A DNA stretch of 34,842 bases from JADKFD01 sp050250665 (GCA_050250665.1 JBFWOF010000058.1:1-34842), one strand, 5' to 3'; counted from the first letter of the stretch, positions 24,227 through 32,867 are shown. The notes: generated by a model from the sequence alone, not told the origin. A program made the numbers and translations.

Positions 24227-24838
24227 ATGAGCCTGAAACTGGTGATCTTCTACGGCTCGGCGCGCAGTTCGCGTCAGGGCATCAAGGCGGCGCGTTTCAT
24301 CCAGCGCCGGGCGCAGGCGCGCGGACACAGCGTGACCCTGATCGAGCCGCTGAGCCATCCCTTGCCCCTGCTTGACCGCATGTACAAGGAATACGCGGCC
24401 GGGGAGGCGCCGCCGGTGCTGCAATCGATTGCCGATGCGGTGGCCGCGGCCGATGGCTACCTCGTCGTCAGCGGCGAATACAACCACACCGTGCCGCCCG
24501 GCCTGTCGAACCTGATGGACCATTTTCTCGAACAGTATTTCTTCAAGCCCTCGGGCATCGTCAGCTATTCCGCCGGACCCTTCGGCGGCGTTCGCGCAGC
24601 GATGACGCTGCGGGCCATGCTCGGCGAGATGGGCACGCCGAGCATTCCCTCGACACTGCCGATCTCGCAGGTGCACAAGGCCTTTGCCGAAGACGGCAGC
24701 GCCCTCGACAGCGCCTACGAGCGGCGCGCCGACAAGTTCCTCGACGAATTCGAGTGGTACGCCTATGCCCTGAAACGGGCCCGCGAGCAGCCCTGTGCCC
24801 GCAGCGAGTGCGAGGCGCAGAAGCTGGGGCCGGCTTGA
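24227..24838 (+). CDS. NADPH-dependent FMN reductase family protein
   Basis: The 203-residue product has the flavodoxin-like fold of the FMN_red family: phosphate-binding loop GSARSSRQGIKAARF near residue 10, VVSGEYNHTVPPGLSNLMDH (about 77-96) in place of the common PEYN-type flavin loop, and YSAGPFGGVRAA (about 111-122). Such enzymes reduce free FMN, quinones or metals with NAD(P)H in the cytoplasm. The ATG at 24227 has a strong GGAGGAG about 7 nt upstream, which decides the start. The physiological substrate cannot be told from sequence. Confidence 0.9.
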   Translation: MSLKLVIFYGSARSSRQGIKAARFIQRRAQARGHSVTLIEPLSHPLPLLDRMYKEYAAGEAPPVLQSIADAVAAADGYLVVSGEYNHTVPPGLSNLMDHFLEQYFFKPSGIVSYSAGPFGGVRAAMTLRAMLGEMGTPSIPSTLPISQVHKAFAEDGSALDSAYERRADKFLDEFEWYAYALKRAREQPCARSECEAQKLGPA

Positions 24839-24985
24839 GTCGTGCTGGGACTCGGACAGGGCGGATCCAGCCCGCAGGCGCCCCCGGAAGCGGGTCCAGA
24901 CCCTGCACCTGGGTGCGCCAACGTACAGAGCTCTGCCCGGCAGTGGCGGATGCTGTCTCATCATCCATCGCCGCAGGGAGTCACC

Positions 24986-25327
24986 ATGAGCAAGGAATCT
25001 GACCTGGGTCAGAGTCACAACCCATCCATGGAGGCCAGTCAGGAGCAACTGATGGCGGACCTCCATCTGGTCATGGCGGACGCCAAAGCGCCGCTGGAGG
25101 CGACCGTCGAACAGGGCGATGAAAAGCTGAATGCGATACGGGCCAAGGCGCGGGATTCGTTGACCAAGGTCGGCGCGCGTATTGCCCGGTCGCAGGACTC
25201 GGTGCTGGCTCGGGGCCAGGAGGCGATCAAGGCGACCCAGATCTACGTGCACCAGAATCCCTGGCAGGCACTGGCAATGGCCGGCGGCTTCGGCCTGCTC
25301 GTCGGTCTGATCGTGCGTCGCGGCTAG
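24986..25327 (+). CDS. DUF883 family protein (YqjD/ElaB-like)
   Basis: This 113-residue protein has a charged helical body (about 20-90, probably coiled coil) and a C-terminal anchor, NPWQALAMAGGFGLLVGLIV followed by RR, matching the tail of YqjD/ElaB proteins. In E. coli these are stationary-phase, inner-membrane-anchored proteins that bind ribosomes. GGGAG about 6 nt upstream supports the ATG at 24986. It is followed after 5 nt by a YqjE-like and then a YqjK-like gene, the same order as yqjD-yqjE-yqjK in E. coli. Confidence 0.88.
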   Translation: MSKESDLGQSHNPSMEASQEQLMADLHLVMADAKAPLEATVEQGDEKLNAIRAKARDSLTKVGARIARSQDSVLARGQEAIKATQIYVHQNPWQALAMAGGFGLLVGLIVRRG

Positions 25328-25332
25328 CCGGC

Positions 25333-25722
25333 ATGGCCGACGCCGTGACTGCGCCGAGTCGGGGGCTGCTGGATTCGCTGACGCGACTGGCGTCCACGCT
25401 GGTGGCGATGACCCAGACCCGCCTGAGCCTGCTGGCTCTGGATGTCGAAGAGGGTCGCCAGCAGTTGTTGTCCCTGCTGGCACTGGCCTTCGTGGCGGCC
25501 ATGGGCGTCGGGCTGGGCGTGGTGCTGGCCACGGTGGCCGTGGTCATGGCCTTCTGGGAGGATCAGCGAATCCTGTTGCTCGGCCTGATGGCCGGATTCT
25601 TTCTGATCTGCGGCCTGGGCGCCTGCCTGCGAGCACTGCATCTGGCTCGCACCCAGAGCAAGCCCTTTGCCGCCAGCCTGCAGGAACTGGGCAAGGACCG
25701 ACAGTCCTTGCAGCAACCATGA
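25333..25722 (+). CDS. YqjE-like membrane protein (phage holin family annotation)
   Basis: The 129-residue product has two strong membrane segments, about 46-72 (LLSLLALAFVAAMGVGLGVV onward) and 80-103 (LLLGLMAGFFLICGLGACLR), after an amphipathic N-terminal helix rich in Leu and Arg. This is the layout of the YqjE family, often labelled 'phage holin' although there is no phage context here. It sits in a yqjD-yqjE-yqjK-like operon and overlaps the next gene by four bases (ATGA). Confidence 0.85.
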   Translation: MADAVTAPSRGLLDSLTRLASTLVAMTQTRLSLLALDVEEGRQQLLSLLALAFVAAMGVGLGVVLATVAVVMAFWEDQRILLLGLMAGFFLICGLGACLRALHLARTQSKPFAASLQELGKDRQSLQQP

Positions 25723-26027
25723 GTCAGAAGCCGCGCACGCTGGAGATACGACGGGCCCTGCTGGTCAGCGCCGCTGCCCGTCAGCGGCTTTCGCTGGCGC
25801 AATCGGTGGCACCCTGGCGCGCACCACTGGCCATCGTCGATCGCGGTCTGGAACTGGTACGCGTGGTTCAGCAGCATCCACACTGGTGGCTGGGCGGCCT
25901 GCTGCTGTTCGCCATGCTGCGCCCGCGGTGGCTGCTGCCCTGGCTGCAACGCGGCTGGGTCGGCTGGCAGCTGTCGGCGCCGCTGCGAGCCACGCTGGCC
26001 CGGCCCGATGCAGCGCATGGACCATGA
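25719..26027 (+). CDS. YqjK-like protein
   Basis: The 102-residue product starts within the stop codon of the YqjE-like gene, so translation is probably coupled. It is basic, with an N-terminal charged helix (EIRRALLVSAAARQRLSLAQ) and a hydrophobic segment about 55-75 (WWLGGLLLFAMLRPRWLLPW). Identification as YqjK rests mostly on position and general layout. Confidence 0.7.
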   Translation: MSQKPRTLEIRRALLVSAAARQRLSLAQSVAPWRAPLAIVDRGLELVRVVQQHPHWWLGGLLLFAMLRPRWLLPWLQRGWVGWQLSAPLRATLARPDAAHGP

Positions 26028-26130
26028 AACCCGTCCGGGGCGCGTAGCCCGGTGTGCTGCGCAGCAGCTCACCGGGGAACTTGCTGATCCAGGCCGGGTG
26101 CTCCATGAACCCATGTCGCCAACTCTTGGT

Positions 26131-26229
26131 GCGTCATTGCGAGGAGCGCAGCGACGAAGCAATCCAGTGCTTCTGAAGCTGCGCCTCTGGATTGCTTCCC
26201 CCGGATCAAGTCCGGGGTCGCAATGACGC
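26131..26229. repeat. GCGTCATTGCGAGGAGCG palindromic element
   Basis: The outer arms GCGTCATTGC and GCAATGACGC pair, as do the inner GAAGCAATCCAG and CTGGATTGCTTC and the hairpin CCCCGGATCAAGTCCGGGG. The element is about 99 bp. Near-identical copies are at 30302-30400 and, inverted, at 28709-28800. Partial ones lie at 3327-3368 and near 1600. Similar elements are widespread in proteobacteria. Just upstream (26040-26080) is GTAGCCCGGTGTGCTGCGCA, a member of yet another GTAG family. Confidence 0.88.
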
Positions 26230-26277
26230 CAGGGCGTTCATGGCCGGCGCGATTCTGGCTACCCATCACGCCCGAAT

Positions 26278-26460
26278 TCAGAGCGGCGTCGGTTCGACCG
26301 CACGATTGTCGCCGTCGTGGCGACCGGCTTCCTTCTGGATCTTCTCGCCGGCTCGTTCGGTGTCCTTGCCCAGGCCTTTCATGGTGTTGCAGGCGCTGAG
26401 ACTGAAGGCGAAGGCGCAGGTCAACAGCAGCAGAGAAAGCTTGCGGGTATGGCTGTTCAT
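26278..26460 (-). CDS. Entericidin-family lipoprotein
   Basis: The 60-residue product has a signal peptide ending in the lipobox LSAC, then NTMKGLGKDTERAGEKIQKE, the usual entericidin A/B core. Entericidins are small stress-induced envelope lipoproteins; in E. coli EcnB is sigma-S dependent and toxic, with EcnA as antidote. Only one copy is present here. The start MNSHTRKLS at 26460 is preferred to an ATG four codons upstream. Confidence 0.88.
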   Translation of the reverse strand: MNSHTRKLSLLLLTCAFAFSLSACNTMKGLGKDTERAGEKIQKEAGRHDGDNRAVEPTPL

Positions 26461-26744
26461 TGTTGGCTCCATGATGTTCTGCGGGCCACGACTAGGTGGC
26501 GTTGGGGTCGCTGTGGGCCGAAGGCGCGAGCGCCATCCGGTCGACGATCCGAATTCATGGTGCGACCGCGGCTAAGCGCAGTCGGTGCGCTGGCGCACGC
26601 CCGTCCTGATGGTCGACTGGGCTGCAGCCACGGCCACTGTGTGTGTTTGCGCACCGACCCGGCGCAGGCTCAGGCAGAAACTTCCTCGCCTGTGACCCGA
26701 CACCGCGTCGGGCTCAGCGCCAGCTTCAACCACGGAGAAAGCCC

Positions 26745-26903
26745 ATGCTCAGCTACGCCATCGTTTTTCTGATCATCGCCATCGTCGCCGGCGTGCTCGG
26801 CTTCGGCGGTATCGCCGGATCTGCCGCCGGCATTGCCAAGATCCTGTTCCTGATCTTCATCGTGCTGTTCCTGGTGTCGCTGCTGCGCGGACGTCGGATC
26901 TAG
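26745..26903 (+). CDS. DUF1328 small membrane protein (YtjA-like)
   Basis: The 52-residue product is almost wholly two membrane helices (MLSYAIVFLIIAIVAGVLGF, then GIAGSAAGIAKILFLIFIVL) ending SLLRGRRI, the classic DUF1328 pattern. GGAG about 8 nt upstream supports the start at 26745. The role of the family is unknown; it is frequent near other stress genes. The 26461-26744 gap before it shows no gene. Confidence 0.9.
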   Translation: MLSYAIVFLIIAIVAGVLGFGGIAGSAAGIAKILFLIFIVLFLVSLLRGRRI

Positions 26904-26945
26904 TTCTGCTCGCTGGTCCCTGCTGCGCAATCTGGAGTCAATTCA

Positions 26946-27164
26946 ATGAATGGAAGCAAGCTGCTGGCACTGGTCCTGATCGTGGCCGGGGTACTCGCTC
27001 TGGCCTACGGTGGATTCACCTACACCGAAGACACGCATCACGCCAAGATGGGTCCCATCGAGTTCTCGGTCTCGGATCAGAAGACCGTCAATATCCCGAT
27101 CTGGGCGGGTGTCGGTTCGATCCTGGCCGGCGTCGTGCTGCTGGTGGTTCGCGGCAAGAACTGA
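26946..27164 (+). CDS. Small two-helix membrane protein, function unknown
   Basis: The 72-residue product has membrane helices at about 5-24 (KLLALVLIVAGVLALAYGGF) and 50-68 (IWAGVGSILAGVVLLVVRGK), joined by a polar loop with HHAKMGPIEFSVSDQKTVNI. The loop ought to face one compartment and looks conserved in style. GGAG lies about 11 nt upstream. It follows the DUF1328 gene by 42 nt on the same strand, so the two may form an operon. Confidence 0.8.
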   Translation: MNGSKLLALVLIVAGVLALAYGGFTYTEDTHHAKMGPIEFSVSDQKTVNIPIWAGVGSILAGVVLLVVRGKN

Positions 27165-27236
27165 GCGTGCTTTCGTCGGCCGGAACGCACTCGTGAAACC
27201 CGGTATTCGCCTGGCGCCTTGCCAGGCGCGCTCGAC

Positions 27237-28388
27237 ATGAGGACGCCGGCTGACCCGCCTGCATCCGCTGATCTCACGCCGCCCGCGGATACGCCCGTGA
27301 CCACGCAGCAGACGGCGTCTGTGCCGCTGCCTGCGGCGAGCGCCGAACACCCGACCCGCAATCGATTGCTCGCAGGCATCCTGGCCTTGCTGGTGCTGCA
27401 TGCCTGCGCCGTGGCCGAAGCGGTGATCGTGCCGCTGTTGCTGGCGCTGCTGATCAGCCTGATGCTGGCGCCTTCGGTGCGCTGGCTGTGTCGCTGGCGA
27501 TTGCCCAGGCCACTGTCGGTGGTGGTGGTCATGCTGGTCACGCTGCTGCTGAGCAGCGCGCTGATCGGCGGCCTGATCGGGCCGGCGCGCAGCTGGGCTG
27601 CGCAGGCGCCGAAATCGATTGCGCGCATGGAAATGGCGGTCAGCGGACTACGCTCACCCTTGCGTGAGGCCAGCAAGGCCAGCGAGCAGATCGACAAACT
27701 GACCGACCTCGACAGCGGTGGACGTCGCACCCAGAAAACCCAGGACGTCGAGCCCAGCCGACTGACACAGATGCTCAAGGCCACGCCGGGTGCGCTGACC
27801 AGTGTCGTGCTCACCCTGCTGCTGATCCTGATCTTTCTGCTGCACGGCGAGAAGCTGCTGCGCAAGCTGGTGGAGCTGGCGCCGGCGCTGCGCCTGAAGA
27901 AGGAGATCGTGCTGGCCACCCGCAGTGCGCAACACGAGCTGTCGCGCTACATAATCAGCATCACTACGATCAACGCCATGCTCGGCGGACTGGCGGCGCT
28001 GGCGCTATGGGCGCTCGGGGTCGACAACCCTCTGCTTTGGGGCGGGGTCGCCGCGATTCTCAATTTCGTGCCCTTTGTCGGACCGATGGTGACCGCTGCG
28101 CTGCTGGTGGTGGCCGGTTTTGCCCAGTTCGCCACGCCGCTGGCGGCGTTGTGCGTGCCCGGTGTCTTTCTGGCGCTCAACACCATTGAAGGGCAACTGC
28201 TGACACCCTTGGTGGTTGGTCGCCGGTTGGCGCTGGATCCGGTGATGGTGTTCCTGGCGCTGATGCTGTTCGGCTGGCTCTGGGGTGTGGCCGGCCTGCT
28301 GATGGCCTTGCCGCTGCTGACTTGTTTGCGCATCGTCGCCCAGCGCTGGCCCGGCTCGAACACGCTGGCGCGCCTGTTGGGGGAGTAG
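27237..28388 (+). CDS. AI-2E family transporter (YdiK/TqsA/PerM type)
   Basis: The product is 383 residues from the ATG at 27237; a TTG six codons upstream is possible. After a Pro/Thr-rich tail of about 45 residues come membrane segments in the family order: a pair near 50-85 and one near 95-115, a cytoplasmic helical insert (about 125-185), then segments near 190-215 and a C-terminal group of four. Family markers include NFVPFVGPMVTAALLVVAGF and LNTIEGQLLTPLVVGRRLAL, then DPVMVFLALMLFGWLWG. Members export autoinducer-2 or act as ion antiporters; the substrate cannot be assigned. The gene stops before a low-complexity GGGCACGGGGCACGG tract. Confidence 0.9.
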   Translation: MRTPADPPASADLTPPADTPVTTQQTASVPLPAASAEHPTRNRLLAGILALLVLHACAVAEAVIVPLLLALLISLMLAPSVRWLCRWRLPRPLSVVVVMLVTLLLSSALIGGLIGPARSWAAQAPKSIARMEMAVSGLRSPLREASKASEQIDKLTDLDSGGRRTQKTQDVEPSRLTQMLKATPGALTSVVLTLLLILIFLLHGEKLLRKLVELAPALRLKKEIVLATRSAQHELSRYIISITTINAMLGGLAALALWALGVDNPLLWGGVAAILNFVPFVGPMVTAALLVVAGFAQFATPLAALCVPGVFLALNTIEGQLLTPLVVGRRLALDPVMVFLALMLFGWLWGVAGLLMALPLLTCLRIVAQRWPGSNTLARLLGE

Positions 28389-28474
28389 GGGGGCGGGGAG
28401 CGGGAAAAGGGGCACGGGGCACGGGGCACGGGAAAAGGCGAATCCGCGCTTGCCCCGGAGCTGAGGGATCTGTC

Positions 28475-28800
28475 GGTCCAGACTTGTCTGGACCCACAAC
28501 AGCCGGCGTCATTTCGAGCCACCTGTTTCGGCCCGACACTGCCCACGGGCAATGAACCCCAAGCTGCCTGTAGGAGCGACCTCGCGTCGCGACCGGCCGA
28601 CTGCACGTCCGCAGCAGTAGTCGCGCCGCAAGGGCGCTCCTACAGGTGAACAAAGTCGGCGTTGCGCTCACGCGGACGCCAAATCAATAACTTACGATAA
28701 GGATTCATGGAGAGCCCGGACTTGATCCGTGGGAAGCAATCCAGCTGTACAGCTTCAGAAGCACTGGATTGCTTCGTCACTCCGTTCCTCGCAATGACGC
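28475..28800. repeat. Three repeats between the AI-2E transporter and ompA-like gene
   Basis: 28475-28497 is the GGTCCAGAC-TT-GTCTGGACC hairpin. 28570-28643 is a facing pair of REP-like units (GTAGGAGCGACCTCGCGTCG and complement of GTAGGAGCGCCCTTGCGGCG), each with a GTAG foot. 28709-28800 is an inverted copy of the GCGTCATTGCGAG element. Flanking tracts are GGGCACGGGGCACGG (28400-28435) and its complement CCCGTGCCCCGTGCCCC (28820-28845), which could pair across the whole region. No gene is seen between 28389 and 29021. Confidence 0.8.
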
Positions 28801-29021
28801 CAACTCAGGGACACGCCGATCCCGTGCCCCGTGCCCCGTGCCCCGTCCGCACCCCAATGCGCGCCAGCGTACAGAGCCCGTCGCAGGCCTGCCTCAGACT
28901 GCGATCAGCGAAGGACTTGCGAGTCACCCTGCTCGCATCAGTGCCGCGCAGACCGGCGCCCGGCAGAGCCTGTCCGAAGATCCTAATAACAACCGTCACC
29001 TACGCCATTCCAGGAATCATC

Positions 29022-30011
29022 ATGAACAAATTGCTCCTATGCAGCACCCTTGCCGCGATCATCGCGGTGCCCTTGACTGCCAGCGCCGCGCCGCGTGAGC
29101 AGGGTCAGTGGTATCTGTCGCCGAAGGTGGGTTACGGCTGGGCCGACGAGGATCGTTTTACCAGCAATGGCGGCTACCTCGGACTGGGTCTGGGCTATGT
29201 GTTCCGCGAGAACTGGACCTTCGAAGGCGAGTTTGGCTACAACCGCTACGACAGTGACGTCGGTGAAGGCAAGCCACTGGAATGGCGTCAGCTGAGCGTC
29301 ACCGGTGCGGTGCGCTATCTGATGGACTTCGATCATGCCCATCCCTATTTCGGACTCGCCATTGGTGCCGGTCGCAATGAACTGCGCGGTACCAACAGCG
29401 ATGAGTGGGGTTACCAGGTCGGTCCCATCGCCGGCTTCGAGTGGGATATCAGCGACAACGGCGCGATCCGCTTCGAACTCGGTCACAAGTACACCGACTA
29501 TGACAACGGCCTGATCAAGACCGGCTACTGGGACACCACCGCGACCGTGGGATACACCCACTATTTCGGTGCGGCCCGGCAATCGCGTCCGGAGCCGATG
29601 CCGGCCTCGCCGCCGATGCCGGTGTCGCCGCCGCCGGCACCCGCTCCGGTTGAGCCGCCGCCACGTCCGCTGCCGGTCTCGATCACGCTGAATGGCGTCA
29701 ACTTCGACTTCGACAAGTGCACGCTGCGCAACGATGCGCTGGCCATCCTCGACGAAGCCGTTCGGGTGCTCAACGGCAATGAGATCCGCGTCGAAATCGC
29801 CGGTCACACCGATTCGGTGGGTACCGATCAGTACAACGAGAAGCTGTCGCAGTGCCGCGCCACGGTCGTCGCCGATTATCTCAGCGGCCATGGTGTCAGC
29901 GGCGCCAAGATCTCGGCAGTCAACGGCTACGGTGAGTCCAGGCCCATCGATACCAATGACACCGCCGAAGGTCGTGCGCGCAATCGCCGCACCGAACTCA
30001 ACGTGCAGTAA
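29022..30011 (+). CDS. OmpA-family outer-membrane protein
   Basis: The 329-residue product has a signal peptide (1 to about 22, ending TASA|AP), an eight-strand-type beta-barrel (about 27-183, with alternating aromatic strands and terminal VGYTHYFG), a Pro-rich linker (about 188-218) and a peptidoglycan-binding OmpA domain (about 220-329). The last has NFDFDK, GHTDSVGTDQYNEKLSQCRA and ARNRRTEL, with the Asp and Arg that bind diaminopimelate. Cys233 and Cys278 could form a disulfide. The start at 29022 begins the signal peptide; the frame is open far upstream through repeats. Two hairpin terminators follow. It resembles E. coli OmpA in design but the barrel is of the general OMP_b-brl type. 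Confidence 0.92.
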   Translation: MNKLLLCSTLAAIIAVPLTASAAPREQGQWYLSPKVGYGWADEDRFTSNGGYLGLGLGYVFRENWTFEGEFGYNRYDSDVGEGKPLEWRQLSVTGAVRYLMDFDHAHPYFGLAIGAGRNELRGTNSDEWGYQVGPIAGFEWDISDNGAIRFELGHKYTDYDNGLIKTGYWDTTATVGYTHYFGAARQSRPEPMPASPPMPVSPPPAPAPVEPPPRPLPVSITLNGVNFDFDKCTLRNDALAILDEAVRVLNGNEIRVEIAGHTDSVGTDQYNEKLSQCRATVVADYLSGHGVSGAKISAVNGYGESRPIDTNDTAEGRARNRRTELNVQ

Positions 30012-30019
30012 GTCAGCGG

Positions 30020-30049
30020 CCCACCCGACCGGCAAGGTCGGGTGGGTTT
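30020..30049 (+). terminator. First terminator hairpin after the OmpA-family gene
   Basis: CCCACCCGACC (30020-30030) pairs with GGTCGGGTGGG (30036-30046) around GGCAA and is followed by TTT. The stem is strong and the T-run short. Confidence 0.75.
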
Positions 30050-30059
30050 GCCGTCAAGC

Positions 30060-30086
30060 AAAGCCCGGCCTCGTGCCGGGCTTTTT
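30060..30086 (+). terminator. Second, classical Rho-independent terminator
   Basis: AAAGCCCGGC pairs with GCCGGGCTTT around CTCGT, followed by a T-run ending at 30086. Together with the hairpin just before it, this isolates the OmpA-family gene from downstream repeats. Confidence 0.9.
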
Positions 30087-30301
30087 GTGGTCGGTGGAAG
30101 CCCTGACGCCGGTGCCTGTGGAACGCCTCAGCTCTTGTAGCCCGAAGTGCGCGCAGCGCTCTCCCGGCGGTGACGCCAAAGAGCCCCGGTGAGCCGCTGC
30201 GCGGCACACCAGGCTACGCGCAGCTGGCGAGTCCATGGCCCGTGGGCTGTTTCGGGACGGAACAGGTGGCTCTCCATGAACCCATGTCGTAGGTTGTGGA
30301 T

Positions 30302-30400
30302 GCGTCATTGCGAGGAGCGCAGCGACGAAGCAATCCAGTGCTTCTGCGGCTGTGTGTCTGGATTGCTTCCCCCGGACCAAGTCCGGGGTCGCAATGACGC
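30302..30400. repeat. GCGTCATTGCGAGGAGCG palindromic element, second direct copy
   Basis: It matches the 26131-26229 element at most positions and shares upstream flank CATGAACCCATGTCG. Upstream, at 30138-30222, is a GTAGCCCGAAGTGC ... GAGCCGCTGCGCGGCACACC repeat. The 30087-30511 gap is otherwise empty. Confidence 0.85.
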
Positions 30401-30511
30401 CGGAAGTTCATGGCCCGTGGGCAGTTTCGGGGCGGAACAGGCGGCTCGCCATGACGCATCGTCAAGCGACCAGCGCTCAAGCCTGAGGCCGCAACCCAAT
30501 CGCCACACCCA

Positions 30512-32074
30512 TCAGAGCTGACTCTCGATCGGCTGCAGGCTCGCCAGTGCGGCCTGCAGGCGGCGTTTGGCGCTGGCGGCGGGTTCACGGTCCTGCACGC
30601 GCTGCTGGCCTTCGTCGATATCGGTCCAGATCAGGCGGTTCTGTCGCAGCGACAATCGATAGCTGCGCAGCGGATCCATGGCCTGCTGGAAATCGGTCAG
30701 CACGCTGGCGGCAAAACCGGGGTCGTCGATCAGCACCGCCATTTCGGTGTTGATCGAGGTCGAGCGCGGGTCGAAATTGTAGGAACCGATCAGCGCATGG
30801 CGGCCGTCGACCACCACCGCCTTGGTATGCAGGCTGGATCGAGAATAGCCACCGAGGAATCGGCGGATACGGCTCGCCGCTCCCGTGGGCTTCAGCTCGT
30901 GAATGACGACACCGGCACGCAGCAGACGTTTGCGATAGCGGGAATAGCCGCCATGGACGATGGGCACATCGGTGGCGTCGAGCGAGTTGGTCAGCACGCT
31001 CACCGCCACGCCGCGCGCGACCATGTCCATCAGCCAGCGGGCTCCATCCTTGCCGGGCACGAAATAGGGCGAGACCAGCACGAACTCATGCTCGGCCTGG
31101 TCACCCATGCGTCTGACCGCCGCGGCGACGCCGACCAGCGGCCGGATCGGCATTCGACCCTTGTCCGGAGGGTCGGTGATGATTTCGACAGCGGCGCCGA
31201 TGGGATCACCGACGCCGACCAGCTTCTTCTCACCGACGCGGCCATCGGCGATCCACTCGCGCATCGGGCTCTCGGTCAGCATCGCGTCGCGCTCGCGCTC
31301 AAGTCCGGCCTGAGCGTCAGCCAGCGAGCCGATCAGCGGCTGTGGATGAATCCGGGCGATCGGAATCGCCATCGGCGAGTTCCAGTAGCCATCGAAGGCC
31401 ACACTGGCGGCAGGTACCGCGGCGCCCATCACCAGCACACCGAGATCGCGGAAATTGAATTCCTCGCCCAGATCGAAATAGGCGTCGCCGACGTTGCGAC
31501 CGCCGACCAGGGCGACATGGCCGTCGGCAATCCAGGCCTTGTTGTGCATGCGCCGGTTCGGGCGCATCCCGGTGAAGATCATCTCGGCAATATTGCCCGG
31601 CACCGAATCACGGCTGCGCAGCGGATTGAAGTTGCGGATTTCCAGATTCGGATGCGAGGCGATGACGGCCATGCTGGCGTCCAGATGCCGCACATAGGCG
31701 TCGTCGACCAGCAGGCGCACGCGAACGCCGCGATCAGCCGCGCGCAGCAATTCGCTGGTCAGCAGCTGGCCGCTGTCATCGTCGCTCCAGGCAAAGTACA
31801 TCAGATCCAGACTGCTGACCGTGGCATCGGTGGTGCGCATGCGCATCAGCAACTCGGCCGAGTTCGATCGCAGCAATCGATAGCTGGATTGATCCGGGGT
31901 CATCTGCAGGTCGGCAACCCGATCAAACAGCGGACCGGCGGTGGTCCGCGGCAGCGCCAGCTCCTGCAGCTGCGGTTCGCGCCGCTGGAAAGGCGCGCAG
32001 GCGCTGAGTAGCAGAGTTGCGCACGCCAGTAGCAGGCGAGCGCAGGGGAAAGACTTGTACATGCTTGATTTCAT
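30512..32074 (-). CDS. Phospholipase D-family lipoprotein, ClsC-like cardiolipin synthase
   Basis: The 520-residue protein carries two HKD motifs: His177-Lys179-Asp184 in MHNKAWIADG and His416-Lys418-Asp423 in LHTKAVVVDG, followed by SYNFDPRS. It is the bacterial ClsC (YmdC) type, which in E. coli makes cardiolipin from phosphatidylethanolamine and phosphatidylglycerol. The N-terminus is a lipoprotein signal with lipobox LLLSAC (Cys26), an export signal unlike the membrane anchors of ClsA. An ATG four codons in is an alternative start. E. coli ClsC works with YmdB, which is not in the window. It sits among envelope-stress genes. Confidence 0.88.
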   Translation of the reverse strand: MKSSMYKSFPCARLLLACATLLLSACAPFQRREPQLQELALPRTTAGPLFDRVADLQMTPDQSSYRLLRSNSAELLMRMRTTDATVSSLDLMYFAWSDDDSGQLLTSELLRAADRGVRVRLLVDDAYVRHLDASMAVIASHPNLEIRNFNPLRSRDSVPGNIAEMIFTGMRPNRRMHNKAWIADGHVALVGGRNVGDAYFDLGEEFNFRDLGVLVMGAAVPAASVAFDGYWNSPMAIPIARIHPQPLIGSLADAQAGLERERDAMLTESPMREWIADGRVGEKKLVGVGDPIGAAVEIITDPPDKGRMPIRPLVGVAAAVRRMGDQAEHEFVLVSPYFVPGKDGARWLMDMVARGVAVSVLTNSLDATDVPIVHGGYSRYRKRLLRAGVVIHELKPTGAASRIRRFLGGYSRSSLHTKAVVVDGRHALIGSYNFDPRSTSINTEMAVLIDDPGFAASVLTDFQQAMDPLRSYRLSLRQNRLIWTDIDEGQQRVQDREPAASAKRRLQAALASLQPIESQL

Positions 32075-32266
32075 CCGGAGCGCCGGGGCGGACAGCTGTC
32101 ACGCCACGCCGGCAGGTCAGATTCCAGCAATAACAAGAAACCGGGCTGCTCTCTGTCCGTTAGCGCACCGAGCAAGGCCGCGCCGGCCTTAGCCGTGCTC
32201 GAAGCTCGAGGCCGGTGGTCTCGACCGCACTGGCCCAAGTGGGGCTACTTGAAGGCAACCCTGGAT

Positions 32267-32668
32267 TCACATCGCCGCTGGCCAATTCGCGTTCACCAGC
32301 CGCTCCCAGGCACGGCGCACGGCTGGTGCAGCACCGACCCAGCCGAGGCGGGATTCGCCACGATGGCTGAGGTAGCGCTCTCTCATCTGCGCTTCGATGT
32401 CTTCGAACCTGAGGCCGGGATAACGGCCATAGCCTTCAATCCCGGTACGATAGGCCGGCCAGTAGTCGGTGAAGGTGTACCCGTCGCCGTAATAGGGCTC
32501 GGACTGGTAGCGGGCGCGCCAAAAGTCCTCCTCGATGGTCGAATTCAGCGCCTCGCCGGCCGCCGCAACGGCCGCTGCGTCGGCCTGAGCGGCGGCGGCT
32601 CCGAGGGTCCGGCTGCCGCTGTCAGCGGCGAAGGCCGGTGCGCGGGCTGCGTCGATGGTTGCCGGCAT
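32267..32668 (-). CDS. Hypothetical protein with Trp/Tyr-rich motif
   Basis: From the ATG at 32668 (MPATIDAARAPAF) the product has 133 residues; a GTG seven codons upstream is possible and neither has a clear ribosome-binding site. An Ala-rich segment (about 20-40) precedes a distinctive block, DFWRARYQSEPYYGDGYTFT then DYWPAYRTGIEGYGRY, and a charged tail with RERYLSHRGESRLGW. I recall similar aromatic 'Y..PAYR.G' blocks in uncharacterised proteobacterial proteins found near stress genes. No signal peptide or membrane helix is seen. Between this gene and the Cls-like gene (32075-32266) I see nothing. Confidence 0.7.
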   Translation of the reverse strand: MPATIDAARAPAFAADSGSRTLGAAAAQADAAAVAAAGEALNSTIEEDFWRARYQSEPYYGDGYTFTDYWPAYRTGIEGYGRYPGLRFEDIEAQMRERYLSHRGESRLGWVGAAPAVRRAWERLVNANWPAAM

Positions 32669-32846
32669 TTCTTGGGTGTTGGGGGGCACGGAAGTGATGG
32701 GATCGATCCTTCAGAAGTGGGGTGACCGGTGGCACACATCGGCGCGCAGCCGCGAAACTCAGCATCGCGCCCAGCCAGGGTCCGTCGCCGACTCGGTGCG
32801 CCAGCGCGTGTCACTCACCGGCCGCCGTGGAGGGTGCCGGGCTGTG

Positions 32847-32867
32847 GTGGGTCCAGACGTGTCTGGG
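32847..32867. repeat. GTGGGTCCAGAC hairpin, diverged copy
   Basis: GTGGGTCCAGAC is followed by GT and GTCTGGG, a partly decayed form of the palindrome at 18469. It lies 23 bases past the stop codon of the small gene at 32890 and may help end its transcript. The rest of the 32669-32889 gap is empty. Confidence 0.6.

Noticed and set aside
25333..25722. Prophage remnant suggested by a 'holin' family label
   Set aside because: The YqjE family carries that label by history; no other phage gene is near and the gene order matches yqjD-yqjE-yqjK.
28707..29021. N-terminal extension of the OmpA-family protein
   Set aside because: The frame is open upstream through an intergenic repeat, but the signal peptide starts at 29022.
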